Shown here: in pieces, positions 16,518 to 25,458 of the stretch | Layout of the letters: each line of letters starts with the position of its first letter | Numbering within the stretch: the stretch's first letter is position 1 | NCBI GenBank assembly: GCA_023387755.1 | Contig: JAEWHO010000095.1 | Coordinates: 8,065 to 72,064 of the forward strand | Reading direction: 5' to 3' | DNA: 64,000 bases | Origin: Actinomycetes bacterium | GTDB taxonomy: Bacteria > Actinomycetota > Actinomycetes > Actinomycetales > Actinomycetaceae | The notes under the pieces: model-generated | Databases searched by the model: none | The model's input: only the letters and a program-made list of their open reading frames with translations | Told to the model about the DNA's origin: nothing | Made by a program: the position numbers and the translations under genes

Positions 16518-17344
16518 AGGATCGCCTCCTCATCCTCGTTCAGCCACCGGCTAATGAGTAGCCGCGCCACGGATAGCCGCGTGGGCAGGGTGAGGGTGCC
16601 GTCCTCTATCCGTGCGCGCACCTGGGCGCGGGTGAAGAACCCGGCTTCCACAATCTCCTCCCCGTCCACCTGCACGCGCGGGTCCGGGCAGTGCGCGGTA
16701 AAAGCGCACATGAGGGAGCGTGGGAAAGGCCACGGGTGGGAGGTGACGTATCGGGGTGATTCGACGGGCACACCGGCCTCCTCTGCCACTTCCCGCACGA
16801 GGGCGGCTTCCAATGTTTCTGCGGGTTCCACATAACCAGCAATCACTGACATTCTCCCCGCCGGGAAGTGCGCGGCCCGGGCCAGGAGCAGACGCTGCTC
16901 GGCATCGGTGACGGCCACAATAATGCACGGGTCGGTGCGCGGGTAGCGTTCGGCACCACACTGCGGGCAGCGAGCCACCCATCCAGCCGCGATCAGTTCA
17001 CAGCGCGCCCCGCAACGGACACAAAACCGCTCCTCCTGCCATTGCCTCACGCTGACGGCGGTGGCCGCGAGCGCCCGTTCAGTGCGAGTGAGGTCTGGCA
17101 TATCACGCAAATCCACAGCCTGCGGGTCTACTTCCGGGTGGGCCACCATGACGACGGCGCTACCGTCTAGCCCCCGCCCCATATAGGCGGCGGCGCCCCG
17201 ACCAGCTAACTCTTGGAACAGGCCGTGCGGGCCGGGCAGGATCCGGCCGCGCGGGTCGATGACGAGGGCGCGCGTATCCGCGCGGCCTTCAACCTCGGCG
17301 AGCAATCCCGGCCGCAGGCGGGCCGCGGTATCGAAGTCGATCAC
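16514..17344 (-). CDS. nudC: NAD(+) diphosphatase NudC (Nudix, zinc-ribbon)
   Basis: A 276-residue Nudix hydrolase that cleaves NADH/NAD+ to NMN(H) and AMP; NudC also removes NAD caps from RNA in E. coli. A zinc ribbon is formed by Cys108, Cys111, Cys126 and Cys129. The Nudix box at ~170-192 is complete (G-x5-E-x7-REVAEEAGV). The SQPWPFPxS signature of NADH pyrophosphatases appears as SHPWPFPRS near residue 203, and the YPRTDPCII motif just before the Nudix domain. GTG start overlaps the mnmA stop by four bases. It sits in a run etfB-etfA-iscS-mnmA-nudC-uvrD2. Confidence 0.93.
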   Translation of the reverse strand: MIDFDTAARLRPGLLAEVEGRADTRALVIDPRGRILPGPHGLFQELAGRGAAAYMGRGLDGSAVVMVAHPEVDPQAVDLRDMPDLTRTERALAATAVSVRQWQEERFCVRCGARCELIAAGWVARCPQCGAERYPRTDPCIIVAVTDAEQRLLLARAAHFPAGRMSVIAGYVEPAETLEAALVREVAEEAGVPVESPRYVTSHPWPFPRSLMCAFTAHCPDPRVQVDGEEIVEAGFFTRAQVRARIEDGTLTLPTRLSVARLLISRWLNEDEEAIL

Positions 17345-18420
17345 GGCAAGCCGCCGGAGATGGTGGCTTGGCCGAGCACCCGGCTGCCCCGGTAGACCAC
17401 CAGTGACTGTCCGGCTGCTAGCCCCCGCAGCGGCTCCACCATATGTGCCTGCAAAAAGTTATCTTCCCTGGTGATCTCGGCCGGGATGGCGCGCCCGTGG
17501 GCGCGCACCTGGATGGTGACGCCCGAGCCTGTGGCGGCATCGTCGTCGGCTAACCACACCACCTGATCGGCGGTAATGGTAGTAACCTGCAGGTCTTCTT
17601 TACTGCCCACGGTAACGGTGTTGCTGGCGGTATCGACGGCCACCACATAGCGAGGTTTGCCGTCGGCGGCGGGGACTCCTAAACCAAGGCCGCGCCGCTG
17701 CCCGACCGTATAAGCGTAGGCACCGCGGTGCTCACCCACCTGCTGCCCGCTCGTATCCACAATCGGGCCGGGCCGCTCCCCCAGCCGGCTGCGCAGGAAG
17801 CCCGCGGTATCACCGTCGGCTACAAAACAGATATCGAAAGAGTCAGGTTTGGCGCTCACCCGCAGGCCCCGAGCGGCCGCCTCAGCGCGCACCTCATCTT
17901 TGGAGGCCACCGTTCCGAGGGGGAAGAGGCATTCGGCCAGGGTGGGAGCCCCCATCACTGCCAGCACATAGGACTGGTCCTTGGCGGCGTCGGCAGCACG
18001 ATGCAGTTCCAGCCCGGCTGGGCCGTCTTCGATGCGGGCGTAGTGGCCGGTGCACACCGCATCGAAACCGAGGCTGCGGGCGCGGTTGAGTAGCTCTGCG
18101 AATTTAATGTGCTCATTGCAACGCACACACGGATTCGGAGTTCGCCCGGCCTGATATTCGGCTAAGAAATCACTGACGACGGTCTGTTCGAAGGCGTCGG
18201 ACAGGTCCCACACATAGTAGGGGATCCCGAGCGTGGCGGCAGCGCGTTGCGCGTCGGAAGCGTCCTCAATCGAGCAGCAGCCGCGTGAGCCGGTGCGGTG
18301 CTGGGCCCGGGAGCGGGACAGCGCCATGTGGACGGCGGTCACCTCGTGGCCGGCGTCGACGGCGCGGGCAGCCGCCACCGCGGAATCGACGCCCCCTGAC
18401 AATGCTGCTAAAACCTTCAT
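17341..18420 (-). CDS. mnmA: tRNA 2-thiouridylase MnmA
   Basis: A 359-residue enzyme that makes the s2U34 of tRNA-Glu/Gln/Lys. The PP-loop SGGVDS is at residues 8-13. Catalytic Cys98 (PNPCVRCN) and the persulfide Cys198 ([10 protein letters not shown]) are both present. The C-terminal TRAM-like/oligonucleotide-binding part begins near 255. It follows the cysteine desulfurase, which supplies the sulfur, by 7 bases. CYS48/CYS49 (RGCCSIEDA) is the actinobacterial version of the segment near the active site. Confidence is high. Confidence 0.95.
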   Translation of the reverse strand: MKVLAALSGGVDSAVAAARAVDAGHEVTAVHMALSRSRAQHRTGSRGCCSIEDASDAQRAAATLGIPYYVWDLSDAFEQTVVSDFLAEYQAGRTPNPCVRCNEHIKFAELLNRARSLGFDAVCTGHYARIEDGPAGLELHRAADAAKDQSYVLAVMGAPTLAECLFPLGTVASKDEVRAEAAARGLRVSAKPDSFDICFVADGDTAGFLRSRLGERPGPIVDTSGQQVGEHRGAYAYTVGQRRGLGLGVPAADGKPRYVVAVDTASNTVTVGSKEDLQVTTITADQVVWLADDDAATGSGVTIQVRAHGRAIPAEITREDNFLQAHMVEPLRGLAAGQSLVVYRGSRVLGQATISGGLP

Positions 18421-18427
18421 AACTCCC

Positions 18428-19558
18428 TCACCGTCGGCTGGCCTGCCGGGCGGCCTGGATGATCCCGGGCAGGACGCGGGCGGCGTACTCGACCTCCGCT
18501 CGGGTGGTGCTCCACCCTAGCGATAAGCGTAGCGGGGCGACCGGGTCGGGGGTATCGGTTATCCCCATAGCTCGCATAACGTGGGACAGCTCCTGCACCC
18601 CGGCCCGGCACGCCGAGGATGACGCCGCCGCCACCTGCTGCATATCTGCCAGCAGCAGTAAGGACTCTGCATTCGCGCCGTCGATAATGGCGTGGACGAA
18701 ACCGGGCAGCTGCTCCCCCTCGGTCAGATGCACCCCGGGCAGATCCGCGATTGCCGCACGCAGGAGAGCGGTGTAATTATCGAGCCGCGCGGTGGTTTCT
18801 TCCATCTGGGTGATGGCTTCGGTTAATGCCGCCGCCAGAGCGAGCGCGCCGGGCACATTGAGGGTACCCGAGCGGATACCGCGTTCTTGCCCACCCCCGG
18901 GTCGCAGATCCCGCAGGGGTACGTCGGTACGCACCACTAGCGCCCCGACGCCCACGGGGGCACCGAATTTATGGCCGGAAATACTCAGCGCATCCAGGCC
19001 ACTGGCCGCAAAATCGATCGGCACTCGCCCGGCTGCTTGAACGGCGTCACTGTGGACCACCGCCCCGGTGGCGGACTGCGGCAGCGTGGCAGCGGCCTGG
19101 GCTAGGGCAGCTGCCGGTTGTAGCAGGCCGGTCTCATTATTGGCCCACATACAGCTGACCAGCCCCACCGGCTCGGTCATCTCCTGCAGCGCCTCGGCCT
19201 GTACTACGCCGTCAGTGCCCACGGGAAGCAAACGCAGGCGTTCCCCCCAGTGGCGGCGCGCCAGTGCGAGGACGGCGTCATGTTCGATGGGGGTGGTGAC
19301 GGTCAGGCCGCTATGATCGAGCCCCGCCAACACCATCGCGTCGGCTTCAGACCCGCCGCTGGTGAAAATCACCTCGACGCTGCGCGCACCCAGGGCTGCG
19401 GCCACATCATCGCGAGCCTGTTCGAGCCTCTCGCGGGCCTGGCGACCAGCCGTGTGCAGGGAGGAAGGATTACCGAGATCCTGCAAAGCCCGGCAGTACA
19501 CGTCCGCCGCCACCGGGCGGATACGCGAGGTGGCGGCGTGATCGAGATATGCGGACAC
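18428..19558 (-). CDS. iscS: Cysteine desulfurase (IscS/NifS family)
   Basis: A 376-residue PLP enzyme that transfers sulfur from cysteine. The start is the GTG at 19558, one base after the etfA stop; the open frame extends upstream into etfA but the family starts with this [11 protein letters not shown] sequence. The PLP lysine is Lys197 (SISGHKFG), the active-site Cys317 lies in SSSACRAG, and the PLP-interacting HD pair is at ~92-93. Together with MnmA it likely feeds tRNA thiolation; Fe-S assembly is also possible because no suf or isc scaffold gene is in view. Confidence 0.92.
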   Translation of the reverse strand: MSAYLDHAATSRIRPVAADVYCRALQDLGNPSSLHTAGRQARERLEQARDDVAAALGARSVEVIFTSGGSEADAMVLAGLDHSGLTVTTPIEHDAVLALARRHWGERLRLLPVGTDGVVQAEALQEMTEPVGLVSCMWANNETGLLQPAAALAQAAATLPQSATGAVVHSDAVQAAGRVPIDFAASGLDALSISGHKFGAPVGVGALVVRTDVPLRDLRPGGGQERGIRSGTLNVPGALALAAALTEAITQMEETTARLDNYTALLRAAIADLPGVHLTEGEQLPGFVHAIIDGANAESLLLLADMQQVAAASSSACRAGVQELSHVMRAMGITDTPDPVAPLRLSLGWSTTRAEVEYAARVLPGIIQAARQASRR

Positions 19559-19559
19559 G

Positions 19560-20465
19560 TTAGCTGCGCAGCGCCTGAAGTAGCTGCGGCACCACCTCGT
19601 TGAGGTCACCGACGACGCCGTAATCGGCAATCTCAAAAATCGGCGCTTCGGAGTCATCGTTAATAGCCACGATGATCTCCGAGTTCTGCATACCCACGGT
19701 GTGATGGACAGCCCCCGACACCCCCACACCGATATAGATGCGCGGGCGAACGGTCACGCCGGTCTGCCCGATCTGGGCATGATGGTCGATCCAGCCTTCA
19801 TCGGTGCACACACGGGTGGCCCCCACGGCCGCCCCGAGCTGTTCTGCTAGTTCGCGCACCAGAGTGAAGTCACCTTCCACGCCACGCCCACCGCAGACGA
19901 CGATCTCCGCGCCTTCTAACGGGATCTCATCGCCGAGTTCTTGGGCTTGGCGCGATAGCACCGTAACGGCCTGGCCTGCCGGCACCGCGGCCACAGCGAG
20001 TTCTTCCACCTGCCCCGCTTCTCCGGCATCCGGGTTGCCCTGCCCGCCGGGGATTACGGTGATCATCACGCGCCCGTCACTGGCACATTCGGTGGTCCAG
20101 GAGCCTGCTAGGACGGTGCGGCGGGCATGGACTGCCCCATCGGCAGACCAGACGGCTTCGGCGTCGGCGATCATGGCGCATCCCAGGAGGCCGGCAGCGT
20201 ATCCGGCGATCTCCCGCCCGCTCAAACTAGCATCCACGAGAATAACCTCAGCCTGGCACGCCGCGACGGCAGCCTCAATGGCGGCGGCAGCATTGGCGGC
20301 AATGGTGAGGTCCGCCTCTCCCGTAACCCGGTACAGCGGCGCAGCCGCCACGTTGGCGGTGCCAGTTAAGTCCAGGGCGGCCACCTCACCCAGCGGCGCG
20401 GCGGCGGCCATCAGATCAGCCTGTACCTGCGGCTCCGAAGAGCGAAGAACTACGAGGATACGCAT
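19560..20465 (-). CDS. etfA: Electron transfer flavoprotein alpha subunit
   Basis: A 301-residue FixB/EtfA protein. The C-terminal FAD-binding domain carries RPRIYIGVGVSGAVHHTVGM and AINDDSEAPIFEIADYGVVGDL, both conserved in the family. The N-terminal half pairs with EtfB. Its start codon shares one base with the etfB stop (TAATG). ETF passes electrons from acyl-CoA or other flavin dehydrogenases to a quinone reductase; no such partner is in the window, so the redox partner is unknown. Confidence 0.95.
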   Translation of the reverse strand: MRILVVLRSSEPQVQADLMAAAAPLGEVAALDLTGTANVAAAPLYRVTGEADLTIAANAAAAIEAAVAACQAEVILVDASLSGREIAGYAAGLLGCAMIADAEAVWSADGAVHARRTVLAGSWTTECASDGRVMITVIPGGQGNPDAGEAGQVEELAVAAVPAGQAVTVLSRQAQELGDEIPLEGAEIVVCGGRGVEGDFTLVRELAEQLGAAVGATRVCTDEGWIDHHAQIGQTGVTVRPRIYIGVGVSGAVHHTVGMQNSEIIVAINDDSEAPIFEIADYGVVGDLNEVVPQLLQALRS

Positions 20466-21226
20466 TACATCACCTGCTTAAGGTAGGCGGCGAGGTCCTG
20501 CCCTGCCTGGCCGGTGTCGGTCACGATCGTGCCCTGTTCGCGGGCGGGCACGGGCTCGGCCGCACATACGTGCGTGGTGCAGGTAAAGTCCGCGAGGCCC
20601 AGATCGTCAAAGTCCCACTCCTCCACCGGCTTCTTCCGGGCCGTCATCATGGCCTTAAACGCCGGGATACGGGGCTCATTGGCCTGGTCGGTGACGGAGA
20701 TAACGGCGGGCAGGGCGGCACTGAGCTGTTCGTCCACATGCTCACTGATCCGCTGGATTGTCACCTGCTGCCCGTCTGATTCGACGGCTGCAGCAACGGT
20801 TAAGACCGGCCAGCCGAGCCGCGCTGCCAGGGCGGGCGGTACCAGGGAGGTTTCGCCGTCGGACGCCGTCATACCTGCGATCACGAGATCGACGCCGCCC
20901 TCACTGCCGAGGCGCTGGATGGCTGCGGCCAACACCTGCGCGGTGCCGGCCGCATCTAGCCCGGCGGCCCGCTCGTCACAGATATGCACGCCCCGGTCGG
21001 CCCCCATTTGCAGAGCCCGCCGAACCGCGTCGACGGCGTCCTCCGGGCCCATCGTGACCGCGATTGCCTCGCCGCCCAGGTTTTCTACCAGGGCGACGGC
21101 GGCCTCCACCGCATTTTCATCAAGTTCGTTAATAACGTCATCTTCCCCGCGCACCAGCCGGTTATCTTCGATACGCCGGTCAGATTGCACGTCGGGTACA
21201 TGTTTGACCAGTACTGCGACCTTCAT
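20465..21226 (-). CDS. etfB: Electron transfer flavoprotein beta subunit
   Basis: A 253-residue FixA/EtfB protein. The ATG at 21226 has AGAGG upstream and starts the conserved MKVAVLVKHVPD; a longer in-frame start at 21286 is unlikely. The AMP-binding motif region IAGMTASDGETSLVPPALAA near residue 130 and the signature NEPRIPAFKAMM-ARKKPVE near 195 are present. It is the first gene of the etf-iscS-mnmA-nudC-uvrD2 series and divergent from glgX across 145 bases. Confidence 0.95.
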   Translation of the reverse strand: MKVAVLVKHVPDVQSDRRIEDNRLVRGEDDVINELDENAVEAAVALVENLGGEAIAVTMGPEDAVDAVRRALQMGADRGVHICDERAAGLDAAGTAQVLAAAIQRLGSEGGVDLVIAGMTASDGETSLVPPALAARLGWPVLTVAAAVESDGQQVTIQRISEHVDEQLSAALPAVISVTDQANEPRIPAFKAMMTARKKPVEEWDFDDLGLADFTCTTHVCAAEPVPAREQGTIVTDTGQAGQDLAAYLKQVM

Positions 21227-21359
21227 GGCCTCTACTGTGCCACCGAAGGCGCACCTAAGCCACTGTGCTACCACCGATATAGGCAAAGTTCACAGCCGCC
21301 ACGTTTAACCTCACAAGCCAAACAGCCCACGATATTCGGGTTTATCGCCTGAGGCACGC

Positions 21360-21374
21360 CATAATAGCCAGGTG
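21360..21374 (+). promoter_or_regulatory. -10 element and leaderless start of glgX
   Basis: CATAAT at 21360-21365 lies six bases upstream of the GTG start at 21372 with no ribosome site between, so transcription probably begins at or next to the start codon. A -35 is not convincing. Confidence 0.4.
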
Positions 21375-23621
21375 AACCAAGCCCCCGTTCGACACCAACC
21401 CCAACGTGCCCAACTCCCGGCTGCTGATCGCGGACGGCTCGGCGTCCACCCGGTACCAGGTGGGGTCGATGTGGCCGTCTACGCACCCCGCGCTACCGCC
21501 GTGGAAGTATGCTTCTTCCGCCCCACCAGCACTGGCGAGATCGAGGAACCATACCTGCTGCGCGGGCCCGTCCACGGGGTGTGGCATGCCCATATTCCCG
21601 GCATCACAGTTGGAACGGTCTATGGTTTTCGAGCCCACGGACGTTGGGACGTGGCCAGCGCGCAACGTTTTAACCCGCACCGTCTGTTACTAGACCCCTA
21701 CGCGCGCGCCGTTACCGGCAGCTTCGAACTGCATGACAGCCTCTACGACCATCAGCGCACTGCGGACGGTAAACCACTGCGCCCCCTCACCCCCGCCTAC
21801 GCCGATCCCATGGACCACAGCGTGCGCGGCGTCGTCGTTGATCCTCCCTTCTCGGCCTACGATTCCCGGCCCCGCCACCGGTGGCGGGATACCGTCATCT
21901 ATGAGGGGCATATCCGGGGCCTGACAATGCGCCACCCCGGAGTACCCGAACACCTGCGCGGCACCTATGCGGGGGCCGCCCACCCGGCTTTTATTGCGCA
22001 CCTGCAGAAACTCGGGGTGACGGCGCTGGAGCTGCTCCCCATCCACTTGTCTGCCCCTGAACCCTTCGTGGCGGCTAAAGGATTAACGAACTATTGGGGT
22101 TATAACACCCTCGGCTTCTTTGCACCGGAGCCACGCTATGCCACCGAAGAATCACGCCGCCGGGGGCCACAGGCAGTGGTAGAGGAAGTCACCGGGATGG
22201 TGGAGCTGCTGCACCAGGCCGGTATTGAAGTGATTCTTGACGTCGTCTACAACCACACCTGCGAGGCCGGGCACGAGGGTATGAGCCTATCCCTGCGCGG
22301 GCTCGACGAGGCCGGTTACTACCTGCACCGGGATGACGGGACCTGCGTGGATTACACCGGCTGCGGCAACACCCTCGATTTCCGGCGTACTCGGGTGGTG
22401 CAGCTCGCCTTGGATTCTTTGCGTTACTGGACGCGGGAGGTGGGCGTGGACGGGTTCCGTTTTGACCTCGCCGTCACGCTCGGTCGGCACGGCGAACACT
22501 ACACCGACCACCACCCGTTCCTCACTGCCCTGGCCACCGACCCGATCCTGCGCGATGTGAAACTCATTAGTGAGCCGTGGGATTTGGGGCCGAATGGGTG
22601 GCGCACCGGGCAATTCCCCTCCCCCATGGCCGATTGGAACGATCGGTTCCGCGACGCCGTGCGCACTTTCTGGCTGGCTGACGCAGGGCGTCTAGCGCGT
22701 AATCAAACCCCCACATCCCTGGCAGATCTGGGTAACCGCATCTCAGGATCGGCAGATATTTTCTCCCACGGGGAGGTGCCGGGCGGGCGGGGGCCCCTCG
22801 GCTCGATCAACTTTGTAACCGCCCATGATGGTTTCACCCTGGCGGACCTCGTCTCCTATGACCACAAACATAATGAGGCGAACCGGGAGGGCAACCGGGA
22901 CGGTACGGATCGTAACCTGTCCTGGAATCACGGGGCGGAAGGGTTCGTGAGTGAAGCCGGGGTGGCGGAAGCTGTGATTCCAGCCCGGCGCCGCTCCATG
23001 CGTAATCTGCTGGGAACCTTGTTGATCTCCGCGGGCGTTCCAATGCTCACCGCCGGGGATGAATCGGGCCGCACCCAAAAGGGTAATAACAATGCCTACT
23101 GCCAAGATAATGAACTGTCGTGGCTGCACTGGGATTGGGCTGACTGGCAGGATGACCTAGCCGAGACGGTTGCCTATCTGCTGAAACTGCGCCGCTCCTA
23201 CCGGGCGCTGCGCCCGAATCGATTCGCCTCCGGGCGGCCCGCACCCGGCGATATTTTGCCGGATCTCGCCTGGTTCGGCACCGATGCACTCCCCCGCGCG
23301 TCCGCCCACTGGCACGATCCGCATAACCGCGCCTTGCAGATGCTGCGTTCGGGGTTCGGGCGGGAAGCTGACGCGCTCGTGGTCTTCAATGGCTGCCTCG
23401 AGCCAGTTTCGGTAACCCTGGCGGCGGGCCGTACACTGGACGATGACGACGGCGCTACCCGCGCCGCCGCGTGGCGGCGCGTGTGGGATTCGGTCTGGGA
23501 ACGCCCCCGGGATAGTCATAAAACGATCCCAGCAGCAGCCACGGTCAGTGTGGAGCCGTTGTCAATGCAGATATACGTCTCTGATGTTACGGAAGGACCC
23601 CATGAGCACCACCGACGCTGA
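21372..23621 (+). CDS. glgX: Glycogen debranching enzyme GlgX (isoamylase-type)
   Basis: A 749-residue GH13_11 enzyme that removes alpha-1,6 branches from phosphorylase-limited glycogen. An N-terminal CBM48-like domain (about residues 10-150) precedes the catalytic barrel. The catalytic triad is Asp365 (GFRFDLAVTLG), Glu401 (LISEPWDLG) and Asp486 (TAHDGFTL). The GTG start at 21372 is probably leaderless. It overlaps the trpS start by 20 bases. Its partner glycogen phosphorylase is not in the window, but the GlgE-pathway cluster lies 3.3 kb downstream. Confidence 0.95.
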   Translation: MNQAPVRHQPQRAQLPAADRGRLGVHPVPGGVDVAVYAPRATAVEVCFFRPTSTGEIEEPYLLRGPVHGVWHAHIPGITVGTVYGFRAHGRWDVASAQRFNPHRLLLDPYARAVTGSFELHDSLYDHQRTADGKPLRPLTPAYADPMDHSVRGVVVDPPFSAYDSRPRHRWRDTVIYEGHIRGLTMRHPGVPEHLRGTYAGAAHPAFIAHLQKLGVTALELLPIHLSAPEPFVAAKGLTNYWGYNTLGFFAPEPRYATEESRRRGPQAVVEEVTGMVELLHQAGIEVILDVVYNHTCEAGHEGMSLSLRGLDEAGYYLHRDDGTCVDYTGCGNTLDFRRTRVVQLALDSLRYWTREVGVDGFRFDLAVTLGRHGEHYTDHHPFLTALATDPILRDVKLISEPWDLGPNGWRTGQFPSPMADWNDRFRDAVRTFWLADAGRLARNQTPTSLADLGNRISGSADIFSHGEVPGGRGPLGSINFVTAHDGFTLADLVSYDHKHNEANREGNRDGTDRNLSWNHGAEGFVSEAGVAEAVIPARRRSMRNLLGTLLISAGVPMLTAGDESGRTQKGNNNAYCQDNELSWLHWDWADWQDDLAETVAYLLKLRRSYRALRPNRFASGRPAPGDILPDLAWFGTDALPRASAHWHDPHNRALQMLRSGFGREADALVVFNGCLEPVSVTLAAGRTLDDDDGATRAAAWRRVWDSVWERPRDSHKTIPAAATVSVEPLSMQIYVSDVTEGPHEHHRR

Positions 23622-24702
23622 TCTGGCTGCCACCACCTCCGAGGCGAGTCTGGCTCGCACCCGGGCACGCTCGGTGGAACTAGACGGGTTGATTGATGAG
23701 GATCCGAGCCGCTTCCGCGTGCTTACGGGCGATCGTCCCACCGGGTCCCTCCATCTGGGTCACTACTTTGGCACGCTGCGCAACCGCGTCCTGCTGCAAA
23801 ACCGCGGCGTGGATACCTGGGTGCTGGTGGCGGACTACCAGGTCATTACTGACCGCGACGGCGTCGGTCCTATCCGCGAGCGCGTTTTGGGCCTGATTGC
23901 TGACTATATTGCGTGCGGTATCGACCCCGAAAAGTCCACGATTTTCTGCCATTCGGCGGTTCCAGAACTCAACCAGCTCATGCTGCCTTTCTTGTCTTTG
24001 GTGACGGAATCCGAGCTGCATCGCAATCCCACGGTGAAAGCGGAATTGGAAGCCTCCAGCGGGCGGGCTATGTCTGGGCTGCTACTGACCTACCCGGTAC
24101 ATCAGGCCGCTGATATTCTCTTCTGTCGCGCCAATCTGGTGCCGGTCGGTAAGGATCAGCTTCCGCACCTGGAGCAGGCGCGGGTGATCGCGCAGCGTTT
24201 TGATAAGCGCTATGGCCGCGCCGATAAGTCCCGCCCGGTATTCCGCCGCCCTGAGGCGCTGCTGTCTGAAGCAGCGTCGGTCTTGGGTACGGATGGTCAA
24301 AAGATGAGCAAGTCCCGCCGCAATACGATCGAGTTAGGGATGCCGGCCGATGCGGTAACCCGGGCACTCAAACGCGCCGTCACCGACTCCAACCGCCAGA
24401 TCACCTACGACCCCGACAACCGCCCTGAAGTGTCCAATCTGGTACTCCTGGTTTCCCTGTGCACCGGTGAAGATCCGCATGCAGTGGCAGAGCGGATTGG
24501 CGACGGCGGTGCCGGCAAACTCAAGGCCGAGGTGATCGACGCCGTTAACGACCTCCTCGCTCCTATCCGCGCCCGGCGGACGGAACTGCTGGAGAATCCC
24601 GACTACCTGCTGCAGGTGTTGGAGCGGGGTAATGAGAAGGCGCGCGAGGTTGCTATTGACACGCTCGCTGATGTGCGCACCGCAATGCAGATGAACTACT
24701 GA
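23602..24702 (+). CDS. trpS: Tryptophanyl-tRNA synthetase
   Basis: A 366-residue class Ic aminoacyl-tRNA synthetase. The ATG at 23602 has a strong GGAAGGA site located inside the end of glgX. The class I HIGH-type motif is HLGH (residues 51-54), and KMSKS is at 234-238. The GDRPTGSLHLGH and AAD-I-RA segments fit a TrpRS. The gene runs 20 bases inside glgX, so the two are co-transcribed, then ends before a clear terminator. Confidence 0.95.
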   Translation: MSTTDADLAATTSEASLARTRARSVELDGLIDEDPSRFRVLTGDRPTGSLHLGHYFGTLRNRVLLQNRGVDTWVLVADYQVITDRDGVGPIRERVLGLIADYIACGIDPEKSTIFCHSAVPELNQLMLPFLSLVTESELHRNPTVKAELEASSGRAMSGLLLTYPVHQAADILFCRANLVPVGKDQLPHLEQARVIAQRFDKRYGRADKSRPVFRRPEALLSEAASVLGTDGQKMSKSRRNTIELGMPADAVTRALKRAVTDSNRQITYDPDNRPEVSNLVLLVSLCTGEDPHAVAERIGDGGAGKLKAEVIDAVNDLLAPIRARRTELLENPDYLLQVLERGNEKAREVAIDTLADVRTAMQMNY

Positions 24703-24707
24703 GGCAT

Positions 24708-24741
24708 ATGGCTGGCTCGCTGAGAGCCAGCCATTGTTTTG
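24708..24741 (+). terminator. Terminator after trpS
   Basis: Exact 11-bp arms ATGGCTGGCTC and GAGCCAGCCAT with a 5-base loop, then TGTTTTG. A good rho-independent terminator for trpS. Confidence 0.75.
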
Positions 24742-24774
24742 TTACCGAGGCCCTGGTTATTGGCTGCGTGCGGA

Positions 24775-25449
24775 TCAGGATCGCAGCCGGGAAATAATCT
24801 CCGTGGGGCCGATAATTAACACGGTATCGCCGTCGTGAATGAAGGTTTCCGCATGGGCGGGGTCCCACTCGTCGTCACCGGAACGGACCGCCACGATGGT
24901 GATACCTTCCTTGCGGCGCAGATTTGTTTCTCCCAGGGTTCGGCCGACTGCTCGTTGTGGCGCGGGGGCTGCAATGAGCGCGAATCCGTAACCAAGTTCG
25001 AGATAGTCGTGCACGGATTGGAGCACCACGTGGGCAGCACGCCGCCCCATATCTGCCGATGGGTAGAAGACGTGCTCGATGCCCATCTGTTCGAGAATGC
25101 GCCCCTGTTCCGGGCTGGTGGCTTGCGCCCAAATATCGATGCCACCGATTTTCTTCAGGACCGACGCGGTAAGGATCGACTGGGCCAGATCTTCCCCAAT
25201 CGCCACCACGGCCCGCCCGAAATCGGGTACGCCGAGTTGCCGGAGGGTTTCTTCGTTGGTGCTGTCGGCGCGCACCACGTGGGTGAGCTGGCTGGAGGCC
25301 CGGTCCACCACCTCTTGGCTGCGGTCCACGCCGAGCACCTCGGCCCCGCACGCCTCTAATTCGCGCGCCAACGACATGCCGAAGCGACCCAAACCAAACA
25401 CCACAACAGCGGAATCACGGGCTTCCTCCCGCGATGTTCGACCAAACAT
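24775..25449 (-). CDS. trkA: TrkA/KtrA-type potassium channel regulatory subunit
   Basis: A 224-residue cytoplasmic protein. The N-terminal RCK domain begins with the Rossmann motif GLGRFGMSLARELEACG (residues ~19-35) and ends near 140; the C-terminal TrkA_C domain follows. It gates the TrkH/KtrB-type channel encoded immediately upstream (10-base gap), probably binding NAD(H) or ATP. A single RCK domain, as in KtrA, suits an octameric ring. Confidence 0.93.
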   Translation of the reverse strand: MFGRTSREEARDSAVVVFGLGRFGMSLARELEACGAEVLGVDRSQEVVDRASSQLTHVVRADSTNEETLRQLGVPDFGRAVVAIGEDLAQSILTASVLKKIGGIDIWAQATSPEQGRILEQMGIEHVFYPSADMGRRAAHVVLQSVHDYLELGYGFALIAAPAPQRAVGRTLGETNLRRKEGITIVAVRSGDDEWDPAHAETFIHDGDTVLIIGPTEIISRLRS

Positions 25450-25458
25450 TATTACCTC

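Noticed and set aside
19559..19729. A longer N-terminus for the cysteine desulfurase
   Set aside because: The added residues lie inside etfA and are unlike the family; the GTG at 19558 fits the conserved start.
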